Shown one piece after another: positions 38,552 through 52,218 of a stretch of DNA of 64,000 nucleotides (position 1 is its first letter; each line of letters starts with the position of its first letter). Where the stretch lies: positions 31,300,186 through 31,364,185 of the forward strand of contig OY804585.1 in NCBI GenBank assembly GCA_963680875.1. The letters are read 5' to 3'. The translations under genes and the position numbers were made by a program. This DNA is from Bathymodiolus brooksi. Taxonomy: Eukaryota; Mollusca; Bivalvia; Mytilida; Modiolidae. Under the pieces are notes generated by a model, which saw only the letters and a list, made by a program, of their open reading frames with translations, had not been told where the DNA came from and did no database searches.

Positions 38552-40730
38552 ATGAACCCACGATCTACCAGACTCGAGGCGAGCACGCTAACCATTACAC
38601 CACCGATGAACCCACGATCTACCAGACTCGAGGCGAGCACCCCTAACCATTACACCACCAATGAACCCACCATATACCAGACTCGAGACGAGCATGCTAA
38701 CCATTACACCACCGATGAACCCACGATCTACCAGACACGAGACGAGCACGCTAACCATTACACCACCGATGAACCCACGATCTACCAGACTCGAGGCGAG
38801 CACGCTAACCATTACACCACCGGTGAACCCACGATCTACCAGACTCGAGGCGAGCACGCTAACCATTACACCACCGATGAACCGACGATCTACCAGACTC
38901 GAGACGAGCACGCTAACCATTACACCACCGATGAACCCACGATCTACCAGACTCGAGACGAATACGCCTAACCATTACACCACCGATGAACCCACGATCC
39001 ACCAGACTCGAGACGAGTACGCCTAACCATTACACCACCGATGAACCCACGATCTACCAGAGTCGAGACGAGCACGCCTAACAATTACACCACCGATGAA
39101 CCCACGATTTACCAGACTCGAAACGAGCACGCCTAACCATTACACCACCGATGAACCCACGATCTACCAGATTCGAGGCGAGCATGCTAACCATTACACC
39201 ACCAATGAACCCACGATCTACCAGACTCGAGACGAGCACGCTAACCATTACACCACCGATGAACCCACGATCTACCAGACTCGAGGCGAGCACGCTAACC
39301 ATTACACCCCCGGTGAACCCACGATCTACCAGACTCGAGGCGAGCACGCTAGCCATTACACCACCGATGAAACCACGATCTACCAGAATCGAGGCGAGCA
39401 CGCTAACCATTACACCACAGATGAACCCACGATCTACCAGACTCGAGGCGAGCACGCTAACTATTACACCACCGATGAATCCACGATCTACCAGACTTGA
39501 GGCGAGTACGCCTAACCATTACACCACCGATGAACCCACGATCTACCAGACTCGAGACAAGTACGCCTAACCATTACACCACCGATGAACCCACGATTTA
39601 CCAGACTCGAGACGAGCACGCCTAACCATTACACCACTGATGAACCCACGATCTACCAGACTCAAGGCGAGCACGCTAACAATTACACAACCGATGAACC
39701 CACGATCTACCAGACTCGAGGCGAGCACGCTAACCATTACACCACCGATGAACCCACGATCTACCAGACTCGAGACGAGCACGCCTAACCATTACACCAC
39801 CGATGAACCCACGATCTATCAGACTCGAGACAAGCACGCTAACCATAACACCACCGATGAACCCACGATCTACCAGACTCGAAACGAGCACGCCTAACCA
39901 TTACACCACCGATGAACCCACGATCTACCAGACTCGAGACGAGCACGCCTAACCATTACACCACCGATGAACCCACGATCTACCAGACTCGAGACGAGCA
40001 CGCCTAACCATTACACCACCGATGAACCCACGATCTACCAGACTCGAGGCGAGCACGCCTAACCATTACACCACCGGCTAACCCACGATCTACCAGACTC
40101 AAGGCGAGCACGCTAACAATTACACCACCGATGAACCCACGATCTCCCAGAATCGAGGCGAGCACGCTAACCATTACACCACCGATGAACCCACGATCTA
40201 CCAGACTCGAGACGAGCACGCCTAACCATTACACCACCGATGAACCCACGATCTACCAGACTCAAGGCGAGCACGCTAACCATTACACCACCGATGAACC
40301 CACGATCTATCAGACTCGAGGCGAGCACGCTAACCATTACACCACCGATGAACCCACGATCTACCAGACTCGAGACGAGCACGCTAACCATTACACCACC
40401 GATGAACCCACGATCTACCAGACTCGAGACGAGTACGCCTAACCATTACACCACCGATGAACCCACGATCTACCAGACTCGAGACGAGTACGCCTAACCA
40501 TTACACCACCGATGAACCCACGATCTATCAGACTCGAGACGAGCACGCCTAACCATTACACCACCGATGAACCTAAGATCTATCAGACTCGAGACAAGCA
40601 CGCTAACCATTACACCACCGATGAACCCACGATCTATAGGACTCGAGACGAGCACGCCTAACCATAACATCACCGATGAACCCACGATCTACCAGACTCG
40701 AGACGAGCACGCCGAACCAATACACCACCG
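38552..40730 (+). repeat. HOR-C block, 2,179 bp, about 40 monomers
   Basis: m1 to m4 of the HOR-A type lead into accggtgaac, gaaccgacg, gatccaccag, agagtcg, gatttacc, aatgaaccc, ccccggtgaac, cgctagcc, agacttgagg near 39,495, then m9 to m21. The HOR-C part is shorter than in the previous two units. A run of eight 54-bp copies keeps one frame open for 139 codons near 38,552. Confidence 0.72.
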
Positions 40731-41655
40731 ATGAACCCACGATCTACCAGACTCGAGGCGAGCACGCTAACCATTACACCACCGATGAACCCACGATCTA
40801 CCAGACTCGAGGCGAGCACCCCTAACCATTACACCACCAATGAACCCACCATATACCAGACTCGAGACGAGCATGCTAACCATTACACCACCGATGAACC
40901 CACGATCTACCAGACACGAGACGAGCACGCTAACCATTACACCACCGATGAACCCACGATCTACCAGACTCGAGACGAGCACGCCTAACCATTACACCAC
41001 CGGCTAACCCACGATCTACCAGACTCAAGGCGAGCACGCTAACAATTACACCACCGATGAACCCACGATCTACCAGACTCGAGGCGAGCACGCTAACCAT
41101 TACACCACCGATGAACACACGATCTACAAGACTCGAGACGAGCACGCCTAACCATTACACCACCGATGAACCCACGATCTACCAGACTCAAGGCGAGCAC
41201 GCTAACCATTACACCACTGATGAACCCACGATCTATCACATTCGAGGCGAGCACGCTAACCATTACACCACCAATGACCCACGATCTACCAGACTCGAGA
41301 CGAGCACGCTAACCATTACACCACCGATGAACCCACGATCTACCAGACTCGAGACGAGTACGACTAACCATTACACCACCGATGAACCCACGATCCACCA
41401 GACTCGAGACGAGTACGCCTAACCATTACACCACCGATGAACCCACGATCTACCGGACTCGAGACGAGCACGCCTAACCATTACACCACCGATGAACCCA
41501 AGATCTATCAGACTCGAGACAAGCACGCTAACCATTACACCACCGATGAACCAACGATCTATATGACTCGAGACGAGCACGCCTAACCATAACATCACCG
41601 ATGAACCCACGATCTACCAGACTCGAGACGAGCACGCCGAACCATTACACCACCG
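40731..41655 (+). repeat. HOR-B 17-mer, 925 bp
   Basis: The same order as 27543-28467. Its 53-bp monomer has drifted to aatgacccacg near 41,274 and one copy reads ctatcacattcg near 41,234. ctatagg has become ctatatg near 41,569. Confidence 0.82.
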
Positions 41656-43561
41656 ATGAACCCACGATCTACCAGACTCGAGGCGAGCACGCTAACCATT
41701 GTACCACTGATGAACCCACGATCTACCAGACTCGAGGCGAGCACCCCTAACCATTACACCACCAATGAACCCACCATATACCAGACTCGAGACGAGCATG
41801 CTAACCATTACACCACCGATGAACCCACGATCTACCAGACACGAGACGAGCACGCTAACCATTACACCACCGATGAACCCACGATCTACCAGACTCGAGA
41901 CGAACACGCCTAACCATTACACCACCGGCTAACCCACGATCTACCAGACTCAAGGCGAGCACGCTAGCAATTACACCACCGATGAACCCACGATCTACCA
42001 GACTCGAGGCGAGCACGCTAACCATTACACCACCGATGAACCCACGATCTACCAGACTCGAGACGAGGACGCTTAACCATTACACCACCGATGAACCACG
42101 ATCTACCAGACTCAAGGCGAGCACGCTAACCATTACACCACCGATGAACCCACGATCTATCAGACTCGAGGCGAGCACGCTAACCATTACACCACCGATG
42201 AACCGACGATCTACCAGACTCGAGACGAGCACGCCTAACCATTACACCACCGATGAACCCACGATCTACCAGACTCGAGACGAGTACGCCTAACTATTAC
42301 ACCACCGATGAACCCACGTTCCACCAGACTCGAGACGAGTACGCCTAACCATTACACCACCGATGAACCCACGATCTACCAGAGTCGAGACGAGCACGCC
42401 TAACCTTTACACCACCGATGAACCCACGATTTACCAGACTCGAAACGAGCACGCCTAACCATTACACCACCGATGAACCCGCGATCTACCAGACTCGAGG
42501 CGAGCACGCTAACCATTACACCACCAATGAACCCACGATCTACCAGACTCGAGACGAGCACGCTAACCATTACACCACCGATGAACCCACGATCTACCAG
42601 ACTCGAGGCGAGCACGCTAACCATTACACCCCTGTGAACCCACGATCTACCAGACTCAAGGCGAACACGCTAACCATTACACCACCGATGAACCCACGAT
42701 CTACCAGACTCGAGACGAGTACGCCTAAGCATTACACCACCGATGAACCCACGATCTACCAGACTCGAGACGAGCACGCCTAACCATTACACCACCGATG
42801 AACCCACGATCTACCAGACTCGAGGCGAGCACGCTAGCCATTACACCACCGATGAAACCACGATCTACCAGAATCGAGGCGAGCACGCTAACTATTACAC
42901 CACCGATGAACCCACGATCTACCAGACTTGAGGCGAGTACGCCTAACCATTACACCACCGATGAACCCACGATCTACCAGACTCGAGACAAGTACGCCTA
43001 ACCATTACACCACCGATGAACCCACGATCTACCAGACTCGAGACGAGCACGCCTAACCATTACACCACCGATGAACCCACGATTTACCAGACTCGAGACG
43101 AGCACGCCTAACCATTACACCACTGATGAACCCACGATCTACCAGACTCGAGGCGAGCACGCTAACCATTACACCACCAATGAACCCACGATCTACCAGA
43201 CTCGAGACGAGCACGCTAACCATTACACCACCGGTGAACCCACGATCTACAAGACTCGAGACGAGCACGCTAACCATTACACCACCGATGAACCCACGAT
43301 CTACCAGACTCGAGACGAGCACGCCTAACCATTACACCACCGATGAACCCACGATCTACCAGACTCGAGACGAGCACGCCTAACCATTACACCACCGATG
43401 AACCCAAGATCTATCAGACTCGAGACAAGCACGCTAACCATTACACCACCTATGAACCCACGATCTATAGGACTCGAGACGAGCACGCCTAACCATAACA
43501 TCACCGATGAACCCACGATCTACCAGACTCGAGACGAGCACGCCGAACCATTACACCACCG
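41656..43561 (+). repeat. HOR-C block, 1,906 bp, about 35 monomers
   Basis: m1 is attgtaccactg. Markers in order are ggctaaccc, a one-base-short gatgaaccacg near 42,091, gaaccgacg, agagtcg, gatttacc, gaacccgcg, aatgaaccc, cccctgtgaac, cctaagcatt, cgctagcc, agacttgagg, a second gatttacc, accggtgaac, cccaagatct and ctatagg. Confidence 0.75.
42625..42640 (+). repeat. One-base-short junction, acacccctgtgaacc
   Basis: HOR-C copies elsewhere read acacccccggtgaacc. Here one base is lost and the G of ccgg is changed. The same short form recurs near 46,985, 49,216 and 53,191, with a related acacccccgtgaacc near 55,693 and 56,833, so it marks the lineage of the right third of the window. Confidence 0.75.
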
Positions 43562-45197
43562 ATGAACCCACGATCTACCAGACTCGAGGCGAGCACGCTA
43601 ACCATTGCACCACCGATGAACCCACGATCTACCAGACTCGAGGCGAGCACGCCTAACCATTACACCACCAATGATCCCACCATATACCAGACTAGAGACG
43701 AGCACGCTAACCATTACACCACCGATTAACCCACGATCTATAGGACTCGAGACGAGCACGTCTAACCATAACATCACCGATGAACCCACGATCTACCAGA
43801 CTCGAGACGAGCACGCCTAACAATTACACCACCGATGAACCCACGATCTACCAGACTCGAGGCGAGCACGCTAACCATTACACCACCGATGAACACACGA
43901 TCTACCAGACTCGAGACGAGCACGCCTAACCATTACACCACCGATGAACCCACGATCTACCAGACTCAAGGCGAGCACGCTAACCATTACACCACCGATG
44001 AACCCACGATCTATCAGACTCGAGGCGAGCACGCTAACCATTACACCACCGATGACCCACGATCTACCAGACTCGAGACGAGCACGCTAACCATTACACC
44101 ACCGATGAACCCACGATCCACCAGACTCGAGACGAGTACGCCTAACCATTACACCACCGATGAACCCACGATCTACCGGACTCGAGACGAGCACGCCTAA
44201 CCATTACACCACCGATGAACCCAAGATCTATCAGACTCGAGACAAGCACGCTAACCATTACACCACCGATGAACACACGATCTATAGGACTCGAGACGAG
44301 CACGCCTAACCATAACATCACCGATGAACCCACGATCTACCAGACTCGAGACGAGCACGCCGAACCATTACACCACCGATGAACCCACGATCTACCAGAC
44401 TGAAGACGAGCACGCCTAACCATTACACCACCGATGAACCCACGATCTACCAGACTTGAGACGAGCACGCCTAACCATTACACCACCGATGAACCCACGA
44501 TCTACCAGACTCGAGGCGAGCACGCCTAACCATTACACCACCGGCTAACCCACGATCTACCAGACTCAAGGCGAGCACGCTAACAATTACACCACCGATG
44601 AACCCACGATCTACCAGAATCGAGGCGAGCACGCTAACCATTACACCACCGATGAACCCACGATCTACCAGACTCGAGACGAGCACGCCTAACCATTACA
44701 CCACCGATGAACCCACGATCTACCAGACTCAAGGCGAGCACGCTAACCATTACACCACCGATGAACCCACGATCTATCAGACTCGAGGCGAGCACGCTAA
44801 CCATTACACCACCGATGAACCCACGATCTACCAGACTCGAGACGAGCACGCTAACCATTACACCACCGATGAACCCACGATCTACCAGACTCGAGACGAG
44901 TACGCCTAACCATTACACCACCGATGAACCCACGATCTACCAGACTCGAGACGAGTACGCCTAACCATTACACCACCGATGAACCCACGATCTATCAGAC
45001 TCGAGACGAGCACGCCTAACCATTACACCACCGATGAACCTAAGATCTATCAGACTCGAGACAAGCACGCTAACCATTACACCACCGATGAACCCACGAT
45101 CTATAGGACTCGAGACGAGCACGCCTAACCATAACATCACCGATGAACCCACGATCCACCAGACTCGAGACGAGCACGCCGAACCAATACACCACCG
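43562..45197 (+). repeat. Mixed HOR-B/A block, 1,636 bp, about 30 monomers
   Basis: m1 (attgc) and m2 are followed by an m3 variant, aatgatcccaccatatacc, then ctatagg monomers, m7, m8, the 53-bp monomer and gatccaccag. A rare agactgaagacg copy near 44,398 and agacttgagacg near 44,453 precede a clean m9 to m21 tract. Confidence 0.72.
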
Positions 45198-46012
45198 ATG
45201 AACCCACGATCTACCAGACTCGAGGCGAGCACGCTAACCATTACACCACCGATGAACCCACGATCTACCAGACTCGAGGCGAGCACCCCTAACCATTACA
45301 CCACCAATGAACCCACCATATACCAGACTCGAGACGAGCATGCTAACCATTACACCACCGATGAACCCACGATCTACCAGACACGAGACGAGCACGCTAA
45401 CCATTACACCACCGATGAACCCACGATCTACCAGACTCGAGACGAGCACGCCTAACCATTACACCACCGGCTAACCCACGATCTACCAGACTCAAGGCGA
45501 GCACGCTAACAATTACACCACCGATGAACCCACGATCTACCAGACTCGAGGCGAGCACGCTAACCATTACACCACCGATGAACCCACGATCTACCAGACT
45601 CAAGGCGAGCACGCTAACCATTACACCACTGATGAACCCACGATCTATCAGACTCGAGGCGAGCACGCTAACCATTACACCACCAATGACCCACGATCTA
45701 CCAGACTCGAGACGAGCACGCTAACCATTACACCACCGATGAACCCACGATCTACCAGACTCGAGACGAGTACGACTAACCATTACACCACCGATGAACC
45801 CACGATCCACCAGACTCGAGACGAGTACGCCTAACCATTACACCACCGATGAACCCACGATCTACCGGACTCGAGACGAGCACGCCTAACCATTACACCA
45901 CCGATGAACCCAAGATCTATCAGACTCGAGACAAGCACGCTAACCATTACACCACCGATGAACCAACGATCTATAGGACTCGAGACGAGCACGCCGAACC
46001 ATTACACCACCG
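45198..46012 (+). repeat. HOR-B 15-mer, 815 bp
   Basis: m1 to m7, then ctcaagg, ctatcag, aatgacccacg, gagtacgactaacc, gatccaccag, ctaccggac, cccaagatct and ctatagg with gccgaacc. Compared with 40731-41655 it has lost the gaacacacg monomer and the cataacatc monomer. Confidence 0.78.
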
Positions 46013-47428
46013 ATGAACCCACGATCTACCAGACTCGAGGCGAGCACGCTAACCATTGTACCACTGATGAACCCACGATCTACCAGACTCGAGGCGAGCA
46101 CCCCTAACCATTACACCACCAATGAACCCACCATATACCAGACTCGAGACGAGCATGCTAACCATTACACCACCGATGAACCCACGATCTACCAGACACG
46201 AGACGAGCACGCTAACCATTACACCACCGATGAACCCACGATCTACCAGACTCGAGACGAACAGGCCTAACCATTACACCACCGGCTAACCCACGATCTA
46301 CCAGACTCAAGGCGAGCACGCTAACAATTACACCACCGATGAACCCACGATCTACCAGACTCGAGGCGAGCACGCTAACCATTACACCACCGATGAACCC
46401 ACGATCTACCAGACTCGAGACGAGCACGCCTAACCATTACACCACCGATGAACCCACGATCTACCAGACTCAAGGCGAGCACGCTAACCATTACACCACC
46501 GATGAACCCACGATCTATCAGATTTGAGGCGAGCACGCTAACCATTACACCACCGATGAACCGACGATCTACCAGACTCGAGACGAGCACGCTAACCATT
46601 ACACCACCGATGAACCCACGATCTACCAGACTCGAGACGAGTACGCCTAACTATTACACCACCGATGAACCCACGATCCACCAAACTCGAGACGAGTACG
46701 CCTAACCATTACACCACCGATGAACCCACGATCTACCAGAGTCGAGACGAGCACGCCTAACCATTACACCACCGATGAACCCACGATTTACCAGACTCGA
46801 AACGAGCACGCCTAACCATTACACCACCGATGAACCCGCAATCTACCAGACTCGAGGCGAGCACGCTAACCATTACACCACCAATGAACCCACGATCTAC
46901 CAGACTCGAGACGAGCACGCTAACCATTACACCACCGATGAACCCACGATCTACCAGACTCGAGGCGAGCACGCTAACCATTACACCCCTGTGAACCCAC
47001 GATCTACCAGACTCAAGGCGAACACGCTAACCATTACACCACCGATGAACCCACGATCTACCAGACTCGAGACGAGTACGCCTAAGCATTACACCACCGA
47101 TGAACCCACGATCTACCAGACTCGAGACGAGCACGCCTAACCATTACACCACCGATGAACCCACGATCTACCAGACTCGAGGCGAGCACGCTAGCCATTA
47201 CACCACCGATGAAACCACGATCTACCAGAATCGAGGCGAGTACGGCTAACCATTACACCACCGATGAACCCACGATCTACCAGACTCGAGACAAGTACGC
47301 CTAACCATTACACCACCGATGAACCCACGATCTACCAGACTCGAGACGAGCACGCCTAACCATAACATCACCGATGAACCCACGATCTACCAGACTCGAG
47401 ACGAGCACGCCGAACCAATACACCACCG
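46013..47428 (+). repeat. HOR-C block, 1,416 bp, about 26 monomers
   Basis: From m1 (attgtaccactg) to about 47,190 it matches 48,244 onward at an offset of 2,231 bp, including agagtcg, gatttacc, cccctgtgaac and cctaagcatt. Private changes include agatttgagg near 46,522 and gaacccgcaatc near 46,834. It ends in gagtacggctaacc, cataacatc and gccgaaccaat. Confidence 0.75.
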
Positions 47429-48243
47429 ATGAACCCACGATCTACCAGACTCGAGGCGAGCACGCTAACCATTACACCATCGAGGAACCCACGATCTACC
47501 AGACTCGAGGCGAGCACCCCTAACCATTACACCACCAATGAACCCACCATATACCAGACTCGAGACGAGCATGCTAACCATTACACCACCGATGAACCCA
47601 CGATCTACCAGACACGAGACGAGCACGCTAACCATTACACCACCGATGAACCCACGATCTACCAGACTCGAGACGAGCACGCCTAACTATTACACCACCG
47701 GCTAACCCACGATCTACCAGACTCAAGGCGAGCACGCTAACAATTACACCACCGATGAACCCACGATCTACCAGACTCGAGGCGAGCACGCTAACCATTA
47801 CACCACCGATGAACACACGATCTACCAGACTCGAGACGAGCACGCCTAACCATTACACCACCGATGAACCCACGATCTACCAGACTCAAGGCGAGCACGC
47901 TAACCATTACACCACTGATGAACCCACGATCTATCAGACTCGAGGCGAGCACGCTAACCATTACACCACCAATGACCCACGATCTACCAGACTCGAGACG
48001 AGCACGCTAACCATTACACCACCGATGAACCCACGATCTACCAGACTCGAGACGAGTACGACTAACCATTACACCACCGATGAACCCACGATCCACCAGA
48101 CTCGAGACGAGTACGCCTAACCATTACACCACCGATGAACCCACGATCTACCGGACTCGAGACGAGCACGCCTAACCATTACACCACCGATGAACCCAAG
48201 ATCTATCAGACTCGAGACAAGCACGCTAACCATTACACCACCG
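47429..48243 (+). repeat. HOR-B 15-mer, 815 bp
   Basis: m2 starts with the rare catcgaggaaccc near 47,478, and the m5 copy ends in cctaactatt. After m8 come ctcaagg, actgatg/ctatcag, aatgacccacg, gagtacgactaacc, gatccaccag, ctaccggac and cccaagatct. Copied at 51404-52218. Confidence 0.8.
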
Positions 48244-50203
48244 ATGAACCCACGATCTACCAGACTCGAGGCGAGCACGCTAACCATTGTACCACTGATG
48301 AACCCACGATCTACCAGACTCGAGGCGAGCACCCCTAACCATTACACCACCAATGAACCCACCATATACCAGACTCGAGACGAGCATGCTAACCATTACA
48401 CCACCGATGAACCCACGATCTACCAGACACGAGACGAGCACGCTAACCATTACACCACCGATGAACCCACGATCTACCAGACTCGAGACGAACACGCCTA
48501 ACCATTACACCACCGGCTAACCCACGATCTACCAGACTCAAGGCGAGCACGCTAACAATTACACCACCGATGAACCCACGATCTACCAGACTCGAGGCGA
48601 GCACGCTAACCATTACACCACCGATGAACCCACGATCTACCAGACTCGAGACGAGCACGCCTAACCATTACACCACCGATGAACCCACGATCTACCAGAC
48701 TCAAGGCGAGCACGCTAACCATTACACCACCGATGAACCAACGATCTATCAGACTCGAGGCGAGCACGCTAACCATTACACCACCGATGAACCGACGATC
48801 TACCAGACTCGAGACGAGCACGCTAACCATTACACCACCGATGAACCCACGATCTACCAGACTCGAGACGAGTACGCCTAACTATTACACCACCGATGAA
48901 CCCACGATCCACCAGACTCGAGACGAGTACGCCTAACCATTACACCACCGATGAACCCACGATCTACCAGAGTCGAGACGAGCACGCCTAATCATTACAC
49001 CACCGATGAACCCACGATTTACCAGACTCGAAACGAGCACGCCTAACCATTACACCACCGATGAACCCGCGATCTACCAGACTCGAGGCGAGCACGCTAA
49101 CCATTACACCACCAATGAACCCACGATCTACCAGACTCGAGACGAGCACGCTAACCATTACACCACCGATGAACCCACGATCTACCAGACTCGAGGCGAG
49201 CACGCTAACCATTACACCCCTGTGAACCCACGATCTACCAGACTCAAGGCGAACACGCTAACCATTACACCACCGATGAACCCACGATCTACCAGACTCG
49301 AGACGAGTACGCCTAAGCATTACACCACCGATGAACCCACGATCTACCAGACTCGAGACGAGCACGCCTAACCATTACACCACCGATGAACCCACGATCT
49401 ACCAGACTCGAGGCGAGCACGCTAGCCATTACACCACCGATGAAACCACGATCTACCAGAATCGAGGCGAGCACGCTAACCATTACACCACAGATGAACC
49501 CACGATCTACCAGACTCGAGGCGAGCACGCTAACTATTACACCACCGATGAACCCATGATCTACCAGACTTGAGGCGAGTACCCCTAACCATTACACCAC
49601 CGATGAACCCACGATCTACCAGACCCGAGACAAGTACGCCTAACCATTACACCACCGATGAACCCACGATCTACCAGACTCGAGACGAACACGCCTAACC
49701 ATTACACCACCGATGAACCCACGATTTACCAGACTCGAGACGAGCACGCCTAACCATTACACCACTGATGAACCCACGATCTACCAGACTCGAGGCGAGC
49801 ACGCTAACCATTACACCACCAATGAACCCACGATCTACCAGACTCGAGACGAGCACGCTAACCATTACACCACCGGTGAACCCACGATCTACAAGACTCG
49901 AGACGAGCACGCTAACCATTACACCACCGATGAACCCACGATCTACCAGACTCGAGACGAGCACGCCTAACCGTTACACCACCGATGAACCCACGATCTA
50001 CCAGACTCGAGACGAACACGCCTAACCATTACACCACCGATGAACCCAAGATCTATCAGACTCGAGACAAGCACGCTAACCATTACACCACCTATGAACC
50101 CACGATCTATAGGACTCGAGACGAGCACGCCTAACCATAACATCACCGATGAACCCACGATCTACCAGACTCGAGACGAGCACGCCGAACCATTACACCA
50201 CCG
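48244..50203 (+). repeat. HOR-C block, 1,960 bp, about 36 monomers
   Basis: The fullest HOR-C order in this part: attgtaccactg m1, m2 to m4, gacgaacacgcc, ggctaaccc, gaaccaacg, gaaccgacg, gatccaccag, agagtcg, gatttacc, gaacccgcg, cccctgtgaac, cgctagcc, agacttgagg, agacccgagacaag, a second gatttacc, accggtgaac, ctacaagac, cccaagatct and ctatagg. Copied at 52219-54178. Confidence 0.8.
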
Positions 50204-51403
50204 ATGAACCCACGATCTACCAGACTCGGGGCGAGCACGCTAACCATTGCACCACCGATGAACCCACGATCTACCAGACTCGAGGCGAGCACGCCTAACC
50301 ATTACACCACCAATGATCCCACCATATACCAGACTAGAGACGAGCACGCTAACCATTACACCACCGATGAACCCACGATCTATAGGACTCGAGACGAGCA
50401 CGCCTAACCATAACATCACCGATGAACCCACGATCTACCAGACTCGAGACGAGCACGCCTAACAATTACACCACCGATGAACCCACGATCTACCAGACTC
50501 GAGGCGAGCACGCTAACCATTACACCACCGATGAACACACGATCTACCAGACTCGAGACGAGCACGCCTAACCATTACACCACCGATGAACCCACGATCT
50601 ACCAGACTCAAGGCGAGCACGCTAACCATTACACCACCGATGAACCCACGATCTATCAGACTCGAGGCGAGCACGCTAACCATTACACCACCGATGACTC
50701 ACGATCTACCAGACTCGAGACGAGCACGCTAACCATTACACCACCGATGAACCCACGATCCACCAGACTCGAGACGAGTACGCCTAACCATTACACCACC
50801 GATGAACCCACGATCTACCGGACTCGAGACGAGCACGCCTAACCATTATACCACCGATGAACCCAAGATCTATCAGACTCGAGACAAGCACGCTAACCAT
50901 TACACCACCGATGAACCCACGATCTATAGGACTCGAGACGAGCACGCCTAACCATAACATCACCGATGAACCCACGATCTACCAGACTCAAGGCGAACAC
51001 GCTAACCATTACACCACCGATGAACCCACGATCTACCAGACTCGAGACGAGTACGCCTAAGCATTACACCACCGATGAACCCACGATCTACCAGACTCGA
51101 GACGAGCACGCCTAACCATTACACCACCGATGAACCCACGATCTACCAGACTCGAGGCGAGCACGCTAGCCATTACACCACCGATGAAACCACGATCTAC
51201 CAGAATCGAGGCGAGTACGGCTAACCATTACACCACCGATGAACCCACGATCTACCAGACTCGAGACAAGTACGCCTAACCATTACACCACCGATGAACC
51301 CACGATCTACCAGACTCGAGACGAGCACGCCTAACCATAACATCACCGATGAACCCACGATCTACCAGACTCGAGACGAGCACGCCGAACCAATACACCA
51401 CCG
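50204..51403 (+). repeat. Composite block across the duplication junction, 1,200 bp
   Basis: The first 777 bp match 54179-54955: m1 (attgc), m2, aatgatcccaccatatacc, ctatagg, m7, m8, ctcaagg, ctatcag, gatgactcacg, gatccaccag and ctaccggac. After the junction near 50,980 it continues with ctcaaggcgaacacg, cctaagcatt, cgctagcc and gagtacggctaacc, as at 47,006-47,428. Confidence 0.8.
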
Positions 51404-52218
51404 ATGAACCCACGATCTACCAGACTCGAGGCGAGCACGCTAACCATTACACCATCGAGGAACCCACGATCTACCAGACTCGAGGCGAGCACCCCTAACC
51501 ATTACACCACCAATGAACCCACCATATACCAGACTCGAGACGAGCATGCTAACCATTACACCACCGATGAACCCACGATCTACCAGACACGAGACGAGCA
51601 CGCTAACCATTACACCACCGATGAACCCACGATCTACCAGACTCGAGACGAGCACGCCTAACTATTACACCACCGGCTAACCCACGATCTACCAGACTCA
51701 AGGCGAGCACGCTAACAATTACACCACCGATGAACCCACGATCTACCAGACTCGAGGCGAGCACGCTAACCATTACACCACCGATGAACACACGATCTAC
51801 CAGACTCGAGACGAGCACGCCTAACCATTACACCACCGATGAACCCACGATCTACCAGACTCAAGGCGAGCACGCTAACCATTACACCACTGATGAACCC
51901 ACGATCTATCAGACTCGAGGCGAGCACGCTAACCATTACACCACCAATGACCCACGATCTACCAGACTCGAGACGAGCACGCTAACCATTACACCACCGA
52001 TGAACCCACGATCTACCAGACTCGAGACGAGTACGACTAACCATTACACCACCGATGAACCCACGATCCACCAGACTCGAGACGAGTACGCCTAACCATT
52101 ACACCACCGATGAACCCACGATCTACCGGACTCGAGACGAGCACGCCTAACCATTACACCACCGATGAACCCAAGATCTATCAGACTCGAGACAAGCACG
52201 CTAACCATTACACCACCG
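51404..52218 (+). repeat. HOR-B 15-mer, 815 bp
   Basis: The second copy of 47429-48243. I saw no difference between them in the marker positions compared. Confidence 0.8.

Larger units (their letters stand above)
47006..50980 (+). repeat. Copy 1 of 3,975-bp tandem duplication
   Basis: All markers recur 3,975 bp downstream with no length change, from the cctaagcatt monomer (47,081 and 51,056) to the ctatagg/cataacatc monomers. I found only three base differences: 49,260 region cgctaacc against cgctagcc, 49,556 region catgat against cacgat, and 50,229 region ctcgggg against ctcgagg. The breakpoint is inside a ctctaccag-to-ctcaagg monomer, to within about 20 bp. Confidence 0.88.
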